A stretch of 64,000 nt of DNA from Tardibacter chloracetimidivorans (GTDB lineage: Bacteria; Pseudomonadota; Alphaproteobacteria; Sphingomonadales; Sphingomonadaceae). Numbering within the stretch: position 1 is the first letter of the stretch; each line of letters begins with the position of its first letter. Positions 42,389 through 52,303 of the stretch are shown in pieces. Where the stretch lies: contig NZ_CP018225.1 in assembly GCF_001890385.1 (NCBI RefSeq), forward strand, positions 1-64,000, written 5' to 3'. The notes beneath the pieces were generated by a model that did no database searches, had not been told where the DNA came from, and worked only from the letters and a program-made list of their open reading frames with translations. Both the position numbers and the translations under genes were made by a program.

Positions 42389-43170
42389 AGGCTCTGATTG
42401 CCTTCGATCTTGACGGCACACTTGCCGACAGCAAGCAGCCGCTGGACGAACGAATGGGACAAGCGCTCGCCGACCTGCTGGCCGTCGCCGAGGTCGCGAT
42501 TATCTCAGGCGGGGACTGGCCGCAATTCGACAAGCAGGTTGCAAGCCGGCTCCCTGCAAGAGCGTATCGTGGCAGGTTGTGGCTGCTGCCGACCACCGGA
42601 ACCAAGCTCTATCGGTATGACGGGACATGGCGGCGGGCTTACGCCGAGCTTTTCGGCAAAGAAGAAAAGAAGACAATTCTCGATGCTTTCGATGCGGCAC
42701 TGGAGGCGACAGGGTTTCAGGCGGAGCGGAGTTGGGGCGAGCGGATCGAGGATCGTGGGAGCCAGATAACCTTCTCGGCGCTGGGGCAGCAAGCGCCACT
42801 GGACGCCAAGGAGCAATGGGATCCCGACTTTGCCAAGCGCAAGGCGATCCAGGCCGAGTTGATTCAGCGCCTACCGGGCTTTTCGATCAAAATGGGGGGG
42901 ACGACGTCGATCGACGTGACTCGGGAGGGCGTGGACAAGGCCTATGGCCTCGAACGCCTGAGCTGCGAAAGCGGCATTCCGCTCGATGCGATGCTGTTCG
43001 TGGGCGACGCCATCTTTCCGGGTGGAAACGACTATCCCGCAAAGCTGCTGGGTCTCGATACGATCTGTGTCCGCGATCCGCGAGAAGCGCTTAGCGTAAT
43101 CGCGGCAATCGTCGCTTGCCTCGCCGACCGTCACGCATTCCCCGAAGGCATCACCCCTCCCGATCAATGA
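42385..43170 (+). CDS. HAD-superfamily phosphatase/mutase (HAD-IIB, phosphomannomutase-like)
   Basis: This 261-residue protein has HAD motif I (AFDLDGTLADS), motif II (IISGGDW), a Lys region (GVDKAYGLERL) and the late acidic motif (LFVGDAIFPGGNDYPAKLLGLDTICV). The IIB cap and the GGNDYP box resemble phosphomannomutases and sucrose-phosphate phosphatases. Such genes often sit in metal clusters as passengers; the substrate cannot be read. The start overlaps the remnant regulator upstream by 4 bases. It ends convergent to a small His/Tyr-rich gene, with 7 bases of overlap. Confidence 0.78.
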   Translation: MKALIAFDLDGTLADSKQPLDERMGQALADLLAVAEVAIISGGDWPQFDKQVASRLPARAYRGRLWLLPTTGTKLYRYDGTWRRAYAELFGKEEKKTILDAFDAALEATGFQAERSWGERIEDRGSQITFSALGQQAPLDAKEQWDPDFAKRKAIQAELIQRLPGFSIKMGGTTSIDVTREGVDKAYGLERLSCESGIPLDAMLFVGDAIFPGGNDYPAKLLGLDTICVRDPREALSVIAAIVACLADRHAFPEGITPPDQ

Positions 43171-43469
43171 TGCTGGCGCGCACGATGATGTCGTTCGCGA
43201 TGGTGGCGCGGCCGGTCGTGGCGGTTATAGGGGTGACGGTCATAGCGGTAAGGCCGCTCGTATTGGTGTGCCGGATACGCCGGATAGGAATAGGCGTAAG
43301 GCTCCGAATGGCGGTAATAGGGCTCCGGCTCCCGATATCCATGGCCGCGGTCGCCCAAGACCTCGTCACCGTAACCGCCACGATATCCGCCATCGTGATG
43401 TTGGGCCATCGCCGACGTCGGAACCGCGATCGTCAACGCGGCCAGGCCGGTCCATATGATCTTGCGCAT
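43164..43469 (-). CDS. Exported His/Tyr/Arg-rich protein
   Basis: This 101-residue protein has a signal sequence (WTGLAALTIAVPTSAMAQ). The mature part is low-complexity, with HHDGGYRGGYGDEVLGDRG and repeats of Y, P, H and R, ending RHHRERHHRARQHH. It is probably a periplasmic or cell-surface metal-binding protein by composition. No family is recognised. Confidence 0.6.
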   Translation of the reverse strand: MRKIIWTGLAALTIAVPTSAMAQHHDGGYRGGYGDEVLGDRGHGYREPEPYYRHSEPYAYSYPAYPAHQYERPYRYDRHPYNRHDRPRHHRERHHRARQHH

Positions 43470-44211
43470 CGCGTTCTCGTTTTGAATGCCGCCCCTCTGG
43501 AAGGGCCGAAGCTTATATGAAAAATTGCTTTTGAACGCCGAGTGAACGTTAGGAACAGTGAAATTGCCCCTTCGCATCGCCGAGTCCGGCGCGTCGAGCT
43601 GGACATTGGCACACCGCAAACAGTTGTCGGCGTCCCCGTAAGGCAGCAGCACTCGGCCACGCAGCGATCCGCCGTAAATGTAAACGACATTTGGGCCATG
43701 GTCGTCGCGATCTCCCGCGCGCCGTTCGATCAACGGCCCCGTGGGTGAAGCCAGCTCTTCTCGATATCGATCAGTGAGCCGCATTTACCGAACTGGGCGA
43801 AGCCTGAACGGGCGCTAGAGCAAGAATGCGTGTCCCGCCGTTCCAGGTCGCAAGATCCGAGGTGTGAGCAACCAGAGATTCTCAGCGTCCTGCAGTCCGG
43901 TCGCCAGGTGGCGCCCGTCGACTTGGCGCGAGAACACCGCCATACCTTTGCCCACCCCAAGGCGACCCGCCACAGACTACATTGCAAAGCGGTGGAAGTT
44001 CTCCATCTCTGGCATTTCCGCCATATGCCGCGCTCGCCGAGGGCAAATTGCGCGAATGATCGGCACGTGTGAAAGCGTCAAAGGAGGTTATATAGAATGG
44101 GTGTTTTCCTCCATGGTCAGGTTGCCTTTTCGCTGGTGTCTGATGCGGCGGACGGCAAAGCCGCCCGCCTCTTACAGGGATGCCCGTTGCCGATAGGGCG
44201 GCCACCAGGAC
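43470..44211. other. Long gap without a credible gene
   Basis: These 740 bases hold several short frames on both strands, none with a signal sequence, ribosome site or family match. The region separates the HAD cluster from the second czc operon. It may contain a decayed gene; nothing convincing was read. Confidence 0.4.
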
Positions 44212-47200
44212 TCACAGGGAAGCCTTGACGAGATTGGACGATCCCGGGTCGGGCCGCTTGTCCGGCGGCGGAATATCCGTCTCCCTGCGCCCGTAGCGCG
44301 CGTAGAGCGTCGGCAGCAGGAACAACGTCAGCAGGGTCGCCGAGATGAGCCCCCCGATGACCACCGTCGCCAGCGGCTTTTGAACTTCGGCGCCCGCACC
44401 CGACGCGATCGCCATGGGCACGAAGCCGAGTGACGCGACCAGCGCCGTCATGACCACGGGGCGCAAACGCATCATGGCGCCTTCACGGGCGGCTTTCGCG
44501 CGCTCCATGCCTCGGGCCATCAGTTCCTGAATCGATGTCACCATGACGAGTCCATTCAAGACCGCAATGCCGGACAGGGCGATGAAGCCGACCGCCGCCG
44601 AGATCGAAAAGGGCATGCCCCGCAGGAACAGGGCGAGCACGCCACCCACCAGCGCCAACGGCACGCCGGTGAAGACGATCGCTGCATCACGCATGCTTCC
44701 CAAGGCCCCGTAGAGCAGTAGGATGATGAGCGCGAAACAGGCCGGAACCACGAGCATCAGCCGCTCGCTCGCCGATTGTAGGTTCTCGAACTGGCCGCCC
44801 CAATCGAGATATTGCCCGGTGGAGAGACGCACCTCGCTCGCGATAGCAGCCTGCGCATCCGCAACCACGCCCGCCACGTCACGACCGCGCACATTCGCCT
44901 GCACGACGACCCGCCGCTTGCCATTTTCGCGGCTGATCTGGTTGGGACCATCGGTCACGCCAATGTCGGCGACGCTTTGAAGCGGCACGAACCCCCCATT
45001 CGGCAGCGGCACCGGCACCTGACCGAGCGTTTGCAGATTGGCGCGCGCCACATCCGACAGGCGGATGGTGATGGCGAAGCGCCGATCTCCTTCGAAGATC
45101 ATGCCGGCGTCCCGTCCGCCGATCGCGGCTGAGATGGTGTCCTGCACGGTCTGCGCGGTGATGCCGAGCCTCGACATGATGTCGCGGCGCGGCCGAATGT
45201 CGAGCATCGGCAGGCCTTCGGTCTGTTCCACCCGAACGTCGACGGCACCTTCCGTCTTGCGCAGGACAGCCGCGATAGCATTGGCCGTCGCGTTCATCGC
45301 GTCGGTGTCGTCGCCGAACACCTTGACCGCGATGTCGCCCCTCACGCCGGCGATCAGCTCGTTGAAGCGCATCTGGATGGGCTGGGTGATCTCGAACGCA
45401 CCACCCGGCAGACTTTCAAGCGTCTTCTCGACTTTCGCCACCAAGTCGGACTTGCTGAGCCCCGAGTCCGGCCACTCATCGCGCGGCTTGATGATGATGA
45501 AGGTGTCGGAGATGTTGGGGGGCATGGGGTCGGCGGCGAGTTCCGCCGTACCGGTCTTGGAGAAAACGAACCGCACCTCGGGCAGCTTGCCGAGTTCCCG
45601 CTCGATCCGCGACTGCATTGCCTGACTCTGATCGATTGACGTTCCCGGCACGCGGAGCACCTGGGCGGTCAGGTCGCCTTCATCAAGCTGGGGCAAGAAC
45701 TCTTGGCCCAGGAACGAGAAGGTCAGGATCGCGGCAAGGAAGGCGCCGATACCCACGCCCATTGTGAGCGTTGGCCGCTTCATCGCGCGATCAAGGCCCG
45801 GCTCGTACTTGTGCTTGAGCCAGGTCATGATCCTTCCTTCCTTCTCTTCGACCGGCTTCGACAGCCAGATCGCCAGCATGGCCGGCACGAAGGTCAACGA
45901 GAGGATGAAGGCGAAGACGAGTGCCATAATGACCGTCAGCGCCATCGGCGTGAAGGTCTTGCCTTCGACGCCAGTGAGCGTGAGCAGCGGCACATAGACG
46001 AGGATGATGATCGCCTGCCCGAACACGGACGGGCGGATCATTTCGCGGGCGGCATGCGCTACGACCGACAACCGTTCGTCGAGTGCGAGCGTGCGGCCGT
46101 AATGATGTTGCCGCTCAGCGATGCGTCGCAGCGCATTCTCGACGATGATGACCGCGCCGTCGACGATCAGGCCGAAGTCCAGCGCGCCGAGGCTCATCAG
46201 ATTGGCCGAGACGCCGCCGCGCAACATGCCGAAGCTGGTCATTGCCATGGTGATCGGGATCACCAGTGCCGCGATCAGCGCTGCCCGGAAATTGCCGAGC
46301 AGCACGAATAGCACGACGATGACGAGCAGCGCGCCTTCGGTGAGGTTCTTGGCCACCGTCTTGATCGTCGAATTGACCAGCGCTGTGCGATCAAGCACCG
46401 GCTGAATCACAACGTCGGTCGGCAGCGAGGCATTGATTCCATCAAGCCGCTCCGCGACCGCCGAGGCAACGGTGCGGCTGTTTTCACCGATCCGCATGAT
46501 CGCGGTGCCGACGACGACTTCTTTGCCGTTTTCCGACGCGGAGCCGTAGCGGATCGCCTGCCCGAGACGCACCTGCGCCACCTGGTCGAGCCGGATCGGC
46601 GTGCCTTCGCGGGTCGCGATGACGGTGCCGGCCAGCTCGCCGACATTGCGGATGCGCGCGTCGGAGCGGACAGCGAGGCCCTCGCCGCCACGATCGACCA
46701 CGCCCGCGCCGACGCCCACGTTATTCTCTTCGAGCGCGCGGGCGAGATCGGTCAGGTTCAGCCCAAGTGCAGCAAGCCGCTGGACGTCGGGAATGACCTG
46801 AAACTGCTTCACATGGCCGCCGATCGAATCGACGCCGGCAAGGCCCGGCGTATTCTTCAGCAGCGGCGCGACGATCCAGTCTTGTGCGGTGCGCAGATAG
46901 GTCGCCTGATCGGCCTCGCTGACAAGCCGGTCGCCCTCTGGCGTGATGTAACTGCCATCCGGCTGCATGCCGGGCTCGCCCGGCTTGTGCTTGTCTTCCT
47001 TCCGGTGCTGGAAACGGACAGTCCACATATAGACTTCGCCCAGGCCCGTCGCGATCGGCCCCATCGTCGGCACCGCACCATCGGGCAGGCTTTCTTCCGC
47101 GACGCGCAACCGCTCCGCGACCTGCTGGCGCGCAAAGTAAATGTCGGTCGAATCCGTGAAGACCGCCGTGACCTGGGCAAAACCATTGCGGCTGAGCGAC

Positions 47201-47448
47201 CGGGTGTATTCAAGGCCGGGAACCCCGGCGAGCGCGGTTTCGATCGGGAAAGCGATTTGCTTCTCGACCAGTTCGGGTGAAAGGGCCGGCGCGGCGATGT
47301 TCACCTGCACCTGATTGTTGGTGATGTCGGGAACGGCGTCGATTGGCAGGCGCGAAAGCGCCCAGCCTCCGATAGCCGCAGCGATGAGCGTCATGAGCAG
47401 GATGAACCAGCGACGCTCGACGGAAAATGTGACGATGCGGTCTATCAT
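44212..47448 (-). CDS. czcA: Heavy-metal RND efflux pump, second CzcA-like copy
   Basis: This 1,078-residue pump has the helix-4 signature DFGLIVDGAVIIVEN (the Asp-Asp-Glu set of HME1-type pumps). It aligns with the pump at 34029 along its whole length but differs throughout, so the two are old paralogues. The differing N-terminal loop (FQHRKEDKHKPGEPGMQPDGS) may affect specificity; zinc, cobalt, cadmium or nickel is likely. It is the last gene of its operon, 2 bases after the adaptor gene's stop. Confidence 0.9.
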   Translation of the reverse strand: MIDRIVTFSVERRWFILLMTLIAAAIGGWALSRLPIDAVPDITNNQVQVNIAAPALSPELVEKQIAFPIETALAGVPGLEYTRSLSRNGFAQVTAVFTDSTDIYFARQQVAERLRVAEESLPDGAVPTMGPIATGLGEVYMWTVRFQHRKEDKHKPGEPGMQPDGSYITPEGDRLVSEADQATYLRTAQDWIVAPLLKNTPGLAGVDSIGGHVKQFQVIPDVQRLAALGLNLTDLARALEENNVGVGAGVVDRGGEGLAVRSDARIRNVGELAGTVIATREGTPIRLDQVAQVRLGQAIRYGSASENGKEVVVGTAIMRIGENSRTVASAVAERLDGINASLPTDVVIQPVLDRTALVNSTIKTVAKNLTEGALLVIVVLFVLLGNFRAALIAALVIPITMAMTSFGMLRGGVSANLMSLGALDFGLIVDGAVIIVENALRRIAERQHHYGRTLALDERLSVVAHAAREMIRPSVFGQAIIILVYVPLLTLTGVEGKTFTPMALTVIMALVFAFILSLTFVPAMLAIWLSKPVEEKEGRIMTWLKHKYEPGLDRAMKRPTLTMGVGIGAFLAAILTFSFLGQEFLPQLDEGDLTAQVLRVPGTSIDQSQAMQSRIERELGKLPEVRFVFSKTGTAELAADPMPPNISDTFIIIKPRDEWPDSGLSKSDLVAKVEKTLESLPGGAFEITQPIQMRFNELIAGVRGDIAVKVFGDDTDAMNATANAIAAVLRKTEGAVDVRVEQTEGLPMLDIRPRRDIMSRLGITAQTVQDTISAAIGGRDAGMIFEGDRRFAITIRLSDVARANLQTLGQVPVPLPNGGFVPLQSVADIGVTDGPNQISRENGKRRVVVQANVRGRDVAGVVADAQAAIASEVRLSTGQYLDWGGQFENLQSASERLMLVVPACFALIILLLYGALGSMRDAAIVFTGVPLALVGGVLALFLRGMPFSISAAVGFIALSGIAVLNGLVMVTSIQELMARGMERAKAAREGAMMRLRPVVMTALVASLGFVPMAIASGAGAEVQKPLATVVIGGLISATLLTLFLLPTLYARYGRRETDIPPPDKRPDPGSSNLVKASL

Positions 47449-47450
47449 GA

Positions 47451-48620
47451 TCAGTGCCCATGCTCCGCTTCGCCCTTTCCGAGCTCAGCCTTGAGGGTGA
47501 AGCTATTGGGGCCGGCGAGCTGTTCGTGGCCCTTGAGCCCCGACGTCACGACCACGTTGTCGCCGTTCGGGCTTCCGAGCGTGACAGGGGTCGCCTTGAA
47601 GCCATGGTCGGTGCGCACAAACACCGTGGACCTGCCTTCGACGGTCTGTACCGCGCTTTGCGGCACGAGCAGCGATGCGGGGCCGCTGCCCGCAAGCTGG
47701 ATCGCCGCCGTCACGGGCTCGCCCACGCGCCATTGGCCGGCTCGGTTGTCGATGACCGCGATCACGCTCGCAAGGCGCGTGGTTTCATCGAGGATTGGGG
47801 AGACGAAATCGACCCGCGCCACCGATCGCCGATCGCCCGCCAGGATCTCGATTTGAGAGCCGGGGCGCACCTTGCCGGCATCAGCCGGTGACAGCGCCAG
47901 CGTCACCGCGACCCGCCCGAGGTTGGCGACGCGGAACAGCTCGGCATCGGCGGCGACCGTCTGGCCCAGCGTCACGCTGCGCGCGACGACCTGGCCCGAG
48001 AGGGGAGCATTGATCGCGATGCGATTGAGCGCGCCGCCGCCGCCGCCAGCGGCCGACACCTGTTGCTGCGCGAGACGCAGCGCGATGCGTGCTTCTGTGG
48101 CTGCCGTGCGGGCCGCAATCAGATCCTGTTCGGGCGACACACGCTCGTTGAACAGACGCTGTTCGCGACGGAGATTGCTCTCGGCGAGCGCCAGTCTGGC
48201 CCGCGCGGCCTCAATTTCGGCGTTGAGCGATGCCGCTTCACGGCTTTCGATGACAGCGAGCGTCTGCCCGCGTCCGACGGACTGGCCGAGGTTGCGCGTG
48301 AGCGAGACGACACGCCCGCCGATCGCGGCGGACACGACCTGCATACCTTGGGGGTCGCCTTCGATCGTTGCGGGGAGGGTCAACGCACCCCCACCGCTGC
48401 GGATCACGCGGACCAGCTCGACACCGGCTTTGCGAATCTGATCGGCGCTAAGGTCGATTTCGCCTTCTTCGTCGGCATGACCTCCCTCTTCGGATGCCGC
48501 GCCATTTTTGGCCGTGGTGGCGTTCTGCGCGTCGTCCGCCGCCTTCTCGCCGCCGGAACATCCGGCCATCAGGAGTGCGGCCAGCGTGAGCGGCAAGATC
48601 GCCATGGTACGGGTTTTCAT
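47451..48620 (-). CDS. czcB: RND periplasmic adaptor, second CzcB-like copy
   Basis: This 389-residue lipoprotein-like adaptor has a lipobox (LAALLMAGCSG), followed by an acidic His-containing stretch (EEGGHADEEGEIDLS) that could bind metal. The barrel and hairpin regions are complete (TLAVIESREAASLNAEIEAARARLALAESN). The C-terminus (LGKGEAEHGH) is His-tipped. It links the pump to the channel encoded 3 bases upstream. Confidence 0.88.
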   Translation of the reverse strand: MKTRTMAILPLTLAALLMAGCSGGEKAADDAQNATTAKNGAASEEGGHADEEGEIDLSADQIRKAGVELVRVIRSGGGALTLPATIEGDPQGMQVVSAAIGGRVVSLTRNLGQSVGRGQTLAVIESREAASLNAEIEAARARLALAESNLRREQRLFNERVSPEQDLIAARTAATEARIALRLAQQQVSAAGGGGGALNRIAINAPLSGQVVARSVTLGQTVAADAELFRVANLGRVAVTLALSPADAGKVRPGSQIEILAGDRRSVARVDFVSPILDETTRLASVIAVIDNRAGQWRVGEPVTAAIQLAGSGPASLLVPQSAVQTVEGRSTVFVRTDHGFKATPVTLGSPNGDNVVVTSGLKGHEQLAGPNSFTLKAELGKGEAEHGH

Positions 48621-48623
48621 TTG

Positions 48624-49925
48624 TCATTCCCCCTGTGTGATCGGCGCGCGGGCGGTAAGCCGCTCAAGCTGCGCCTGGGCGATGTGGTAGGAGAGCAGCG
48701 CGTCGATCGCAGCCGCCCGTGTCTGGGCGAGCGTGCGTTCGGCATCGAGTAGATCGAGCTGGCCGAACTTGCCCTCGCGATAGCCGATGCGGGCGATGCG
48801 GGCGGCTTCTTCGGCCGCCGCGAGCGCGGGTCCACTGGCCGCCGCCGCATTTGTGGCGGCGTTGGCGGCATCGGCTTGGGCGCGCGCAATGGCCTGGTCC
48901 ACATCGAGTGCCGTGAGGCGTCGCCGCGCGTCCGCGCTCTGCCGTTCGGCGGTGGCTTGGCTCAACGCCGCCCGGCCGTTGTTGAACATCGGGATCGGGA
49001 TCGACAGGCTGAAAATCGCCGCCGTGTCATTGGTCTGTTCGAGCCGGCGCGCGCCGGCCCCAAGCGTCAGGTCGGGAACGCGCTGCGAGCGCGCGAGGCG
49101 CACGCCGGCGTCGGCGATAGCGAAGTCGGCATTGGCCGCCGCCATCATGAGCGTGCCCGTGCTGTCTATTGGCCGGAGGGGGCCATAGGTCGCGGGCGCG
49201 CGGGAGAACCAGTCCGTGTCGAGCGGCCCCGCGATGGGTTGGCCGATAATTCGCGACAGGGTGAACCGCGCGACTTCGACAGCCCGTTCTTCCCGCGTTA
49301 GCGCAGCGTCGGCATTGACCCGTGCTACGTTCGCTCGCTCTGCCTCGATCGGCGACGCGCGGCCCGCCTGCACGCGGACCTGCGCGGCGCGCAGGGTTTC
49401 ATTTGCGATACGGGCCTGATCGCGGGCGGTAATGAGCCGACGTTCCGCCGAGGCGGCCTCCGCGTAGGCGCGAATGACGTTCAGCCGGAGATCGGCTTGT
49501 GCGATCGTGGCCTGTATGGTGGCCCGGTCGGTTCGAGCGTCCGCGACGGCGATCCGAGCCGATCGCTTGCCGCCGAGTTCGATCGGCAGCGTAAGCGATG
49601 TGGTCGCTTCGAGGCTCTGCGTGCCACGGTACGGGCCGGAACCAGCGACATTTTCAGCTTCGACCATGACGCTTGGATTGGGCCGGAGCCCCGCGACGCG
49701 CCGTCCCGCTTCGGCAGCGCGAATGTCCGCCGTGGCGGCTTCGAGCGACGGCGAAACGACGCCGGCAAGTTCGAGAGCGCGATCGACTGTGAAAGATGGG
49801 CCTATTAAGGCGGGCGACGTGCTTTGGGGCTGAGCGGCTCCGGTATCAACCGGCGACGCGGTTTGGGCCTGCGCGATGCTCGCGCAAGCGGTCGCGGCCA
49901 GCAAGGCCGCGAGCAATCGGTGCAT
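48624..49925 (-). CDS. czcC: Outer-membrane efflux protein, second CzcC-like copy
   Basis: This 433-residue protein has a signal sequence (LLAALLAATACASIAQAQ) and OMF repeats (TVDRALELAGVVSPSLEAATADIRAAEAGRR and IADAGVRLARSQRVPDLTLGAG). It heads the operon after the small exported protein at 49985. The layout is the same as in the first czc operon except that no small ORF lies between czcC and czcB. Confidence 0.87.
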   Translation of the reverse strand: MHRLLAALLAATACASIAQAQTASPVDTGAAQPQSTSPALIGPSFTVDRALELAGVVSPSLEAATADIRAAEAGRRVAGLRPNPSVMVEAENVAGSGPYRGTQSLEATTSLTLPIELGGKRSARIAVADARTDRATIQATIAQADLRLNVIRAYAEAASAERRLITARDQARIANETLRAAQVRVQAGRASPIEAERANVARVNADAALTREERAVEVARFTLSRIIGQPIAGPLDTDWFSRAPATYGPLRPIDSTGTLMMAAANADFAIADAGVRLARSQRVPDLTLGAGARRLEQTNDTAAIFSLSIPIPMFNNGRAALSQATAERQSADARRRLTALDVDQAIARAQADAANAATNAAAASGPALAAAEEAARIARIGYREGKFGQLDLLDAERTLAQTRAAAIDALLSYHIAQAQLERLTARAPITQGE

Positions 49926-49984
49926 GATCGAAAGACTCCTGATAATTCCGGGGGAGTCCCACGGATGGGACTAGGCTGGAATCG

Positions 49985-50320
49985 TCATGCCTTTGGAGGT
50001 CGGTGATTTGGATCGGGCGCGCTCGAGACGCGAGCCTTCGCATTCGGAAGCAAGGGCGGCGCTGTGCGCAGATGCGCTTGGGTGGCGAATCCTTCCTTCT
50101 CGGGCTCGCCTACTTGTTCACCCTGGCAGCTACCGTGATGGTGCGCTGCCGCCTTGTCATCTTCAGACGGAACTTGCTCGCGAACGTCATCGACATAGCC
50201 GAGGTGCGCCGCAGCATCTGAACCCACGCATCTAATGGGTTCGGCCGCGCGCGCAGCCGTGCCCGCGGTCAGCGACAGCGAGACGAGGCACGTCAGGATC
50301 AAAGCGAGGAAGCGTCCCAT
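49985..50320 (-). CDS. Small exported Cys/His protein before the second czc operon
   Basis: This 111-residue protein has a signal sequence (FLALILTCLVSLSLTAGTAARA). The mature part has a His-Cys cluster AAHHHGSCQGEQ and a tail ending NHRPPKA. It has the same design and place as the protein at 40037. The frame is open 15 codons upstream to 50365; the ATG at 50320 gives the better signal peptide. Confidence 0.63.
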   Translation of the reverse strand: MGRFLALILTCLVSLSLTAGTAARAAEPIRCVGSDAAAHLGYVDDVREQVPSEDDKAAAHHHGSCQGEQVGEPEKEGFATQAHLRTAPPLLPNAKARVSSAPDPNHRPPKA

Positions 50321-50627
50321 GGCGGGCGCCCTATAGCACGCCAACCAATTCAGAAAAGGATTCATTTGCTGATTTTGGCTTGATGTGCTGGTATATCATG
50401 CATTTATTAGTCGACAGCTAGTTGTCGAACGCGGACATCGAATCATGCCAATATCGCGCATGACTTCGCCAAGGTCAGAATAGTCATTCTGCAACATAGA
50501 TGTGGAGAAGGTCGCGGCCAATTTTGGTCTACTGGAAAAGCATCGGCAAAGCCATTCTGCAACCAGCAGAGCGATCGAACGCTGTTATCAGTAAAACCAA
50601 TCTCAGCCGAGAAAAGGAGGGAAGAAA

Positions 50628-51440
50628 ATGACCCCGGAGATACTGCGCAGCCTCGTCGTGGACGCAACCCCTGATGGCCCCCTCGAGCAACGTCTCGAGG
50701 CGGCATTGCAAATTGCCAACGAGCACAAGGGCTCCCTCGTGGCCGTTTGCCCAGCATGGCCTACGGGCATGTCCTTCGCTGATGCCCTCGTCCGCGGTCC
50801 TCTTCAATCGATGGCTCGGGAAGAAGAAATGCGTCAAGCGATCGCGACTTCGCGAGCAACATTCGATCGCTTGACGCAAGGCTCCTCAGTCACGACCGAT
50901 TGGTGCGACAGCATTGCTGATCCTGCCGTCGTCCTGCGCGAGCACGGCTTGCTGGCCGACCTCATCATCATGAGTTTGCCGAGGGAGAGCGAGGTGGCGC
51001 AGGCCGATCCCGTCGATCTCGCTGCCGCCACAGGCACGCCCATTCTTCGCTTGGGTGCTGCAACCTCGCGAGAGGCCTTTCGACGCGTGCTGATCGGTTG
51101 GAAGGATTGCCGGGAGTCGCGTTGCGCCTTGCGGGCAGCCCTACCCATCCTGCGGCGGGCCGAAACCATCCTCATCGTAGGCGTGGGCGACGAAGCGTCA
51201 TCGGAGTGCCTCAGCGCCGTGCAGCGTTATCTTTGCGCCCGCGATATGAACGCACAACACGACCATGTTCCCGACAATGGCAAAGGTGCGGCTGCATCGA
51301 TGACTGAGATTGCCCGGCGCGACGGCTATGGCCTGCTGGTGGCGGGCGCTCGGGCGCAAGGCCGGTGGAAAGAGCGGATAGTCGGTGGCGCCACCGAGGA
51401 ATTGCTGAGGACCGATGTGAACTGGCTTCTGGCAAATTAG
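50628..51440 (+). CDS. Universal stress protein (UspA family), two-domain
   Basis: This 270-residue protein comprises two tandem Usp folds: residues 1-140 (RSLVVDATPDGPLEQRLEAALQIA) and 145-270 (RVLIGWKDCRESRCALRAALPIL, ending LLVAGARAQGRWKERIVGGATEELL). The G-x2-G-x9-G(S/T) nucleotide loop is only partly kept in the second copy. It follows an AAAGGAGG site. Such proteins respond to stress; here it may protect against metal toxicity. It stands alone and is divergent from the czc operon. Confidence 0.8.
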   Translation: MTPEILRSLVVDATPDGPLEQRLEAALQIANEHKGSLVAVCPAWPTGMSFADALVRGPLQSMAREEEMRQAIATSRATFDRLTQGSSVTTDWCDSIADPAVVLREHGLLADLIIMSLPRESEVAQADPVDLAAATGTPILRLGAATSREAFRRVLIGWKDCRESRCALRAALPILRRAETILIVGVGDEASSECLSAVQRYLCARDMNAQHDHVPDNGKGAAASMTEIARRDGYGLLVAGARAQGRWKERIVGGATEELLRTDVNWLLAN

Positions 51441-51610
51441 ATATGCGGCTCGCTATTCAAGCAAGCTGCGGTAGTGCCCCACCGGCGGATGGGCGCTCCA
51501 GATTCGGAGGGGGCATGATCCCTGCTCTGATGACCAGAACGGCGGCATGAACGACAACCGGATGAGCGTAACTCAGCCGCCAAACGGTCCAAGAAAGGCG
51601 GCGCCACCTC

Positions 51611-51865
51611 TCAAATATGGGAGAACGGCGCTGTCGCATCACCACAGCTGGCCGCGCTTCTGCCTTCAAGCTGGATCGGTGGGCAAGGAATGCTGCCGAA
51701 TGAACAGAAGACGCAGCAATCACCATGCTTCGGCCGGAGGACCGCACCGCAACCGGCGCAGTCGTAGAAATATTGGCATGCGTTGGTCGGCATGATCTCT
51801 GTTTTCACGAAGTTGCAGTGCGGACAGGTGAGCGTCGATTCGAGCTGAGGCGCCTGCTCAGACAT
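51611..51865 (-). CDS. GDCCVxC-domain protein (a family with selenoprotein members)
   Basis: This 84-residue Cys-rich protein has LTCPHCNFVKTEIMP, YDCAGCGAVLRPKHGDCCVFCSFGS and PCPPIQ. The GDCCVFCS motif defines a family known to include Sec-containing members; here all positions are Cys and no TGA is involved. Its members commonly sit beside merT, as here, with an 8-base overlap. It may be a cytoplasmic mercury-handling or thiol protein. Confidence 0.8.
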   Translation of the reverse strand: MSEQAPQLESTLTCPHCNFVKTEIMPTNACQYFYDCAGCGAVLRPKHGDCCVFCSFGSIPCPPIQLEGRSAASCGDATAPFSHI

Positions 51866-52220
51866 AGGAATAGCCGAGCCAAAGCAGGGCCGCGCCGGTG
51901 AGCAGCCCGATGAAGAGGATCAAGCGCAGCCACACCGGGGTGCAGGCACGTTCTGAATCACAAGTGGCGGTAGAACGTTGCATCCGCCAGAGCAGGAGCG
52001 TGCCTCCGGCAAGGCTGAGCGCGCTCAGCCACAACAGAAGATCGCGATAAGGGGCCGCCGTCGTCGCAATCCCGCCGAACCAGGCGGCACTGATCCCCAC
52101 AGTCGTGAACAGGAAAGGCAAGGCGCAGCAAGCAGCCACGCCAAAGGCGGCCGTAACGCCTCCGAGCGTCAACAGGACCGCTCCACTTGTTCGCGCTCCG
52201 CCTCGTGAACCGGTCCGCAT
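51858..52220 (-). CDS. merT: Mercuric transporter MerT
   Basis: This 120-residue inner-membrane protein has three helices. The first carries the mercury-passing pair VAACCALPF; the loop between helices 2 and 3 has a second Cys pair (CDSERAC). This is the MerT pattern. An AAGGAG site precedes the ATG, preferred over a TTG one codon earlier. No merP and no merA (mercuric reductase) gene is present in the window, so imported mercury would not be reduced here. The promoter lies between it and merR. Confidence 0.83.
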   Translation of the reverse strand: MRTGSRGGARTSGAVLLTLGGVTAAFGVAACCALPFLFTTVGISAAWFGGIATTAAPYRDLLLWLSALSLAGGTLLLWRMQRSTATCDSERACTPVWLRLILFIGLLTGAALLWLGYSYV

Positions 52221-52249
52221 CAACGACTCCTTGAATCTGTCATGAGGAG

Positions 52250-52280
52250 GTCATACCGTCTGTAGTAGCTACAGACTCAA
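52250..52280 (-). promoter_or_regulatory. MerR-type divergent promoter and operator (merT)
   Basis: On the minus strand TTGAGT (-35, 52275-52280) and TATGAC (-10, 52250-52255) are 19 bases apart, the long spacer typical of MerR-activated promoters. Between them lies a perfect 8-base dyad, GTCTGTAG-n3-CTACAGAC (52258-52276). Confidence 0.85.
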
Positions 52281-52303
52281 GCCATTATTTTCGGAAGGCA
52301 CGT

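Noticed and set aside
43542-44196. Several short frames in the gap before the second czc operon
   Set aside because: None has a ribosome site, signal or family motif, so the stretch is listed as a gap.
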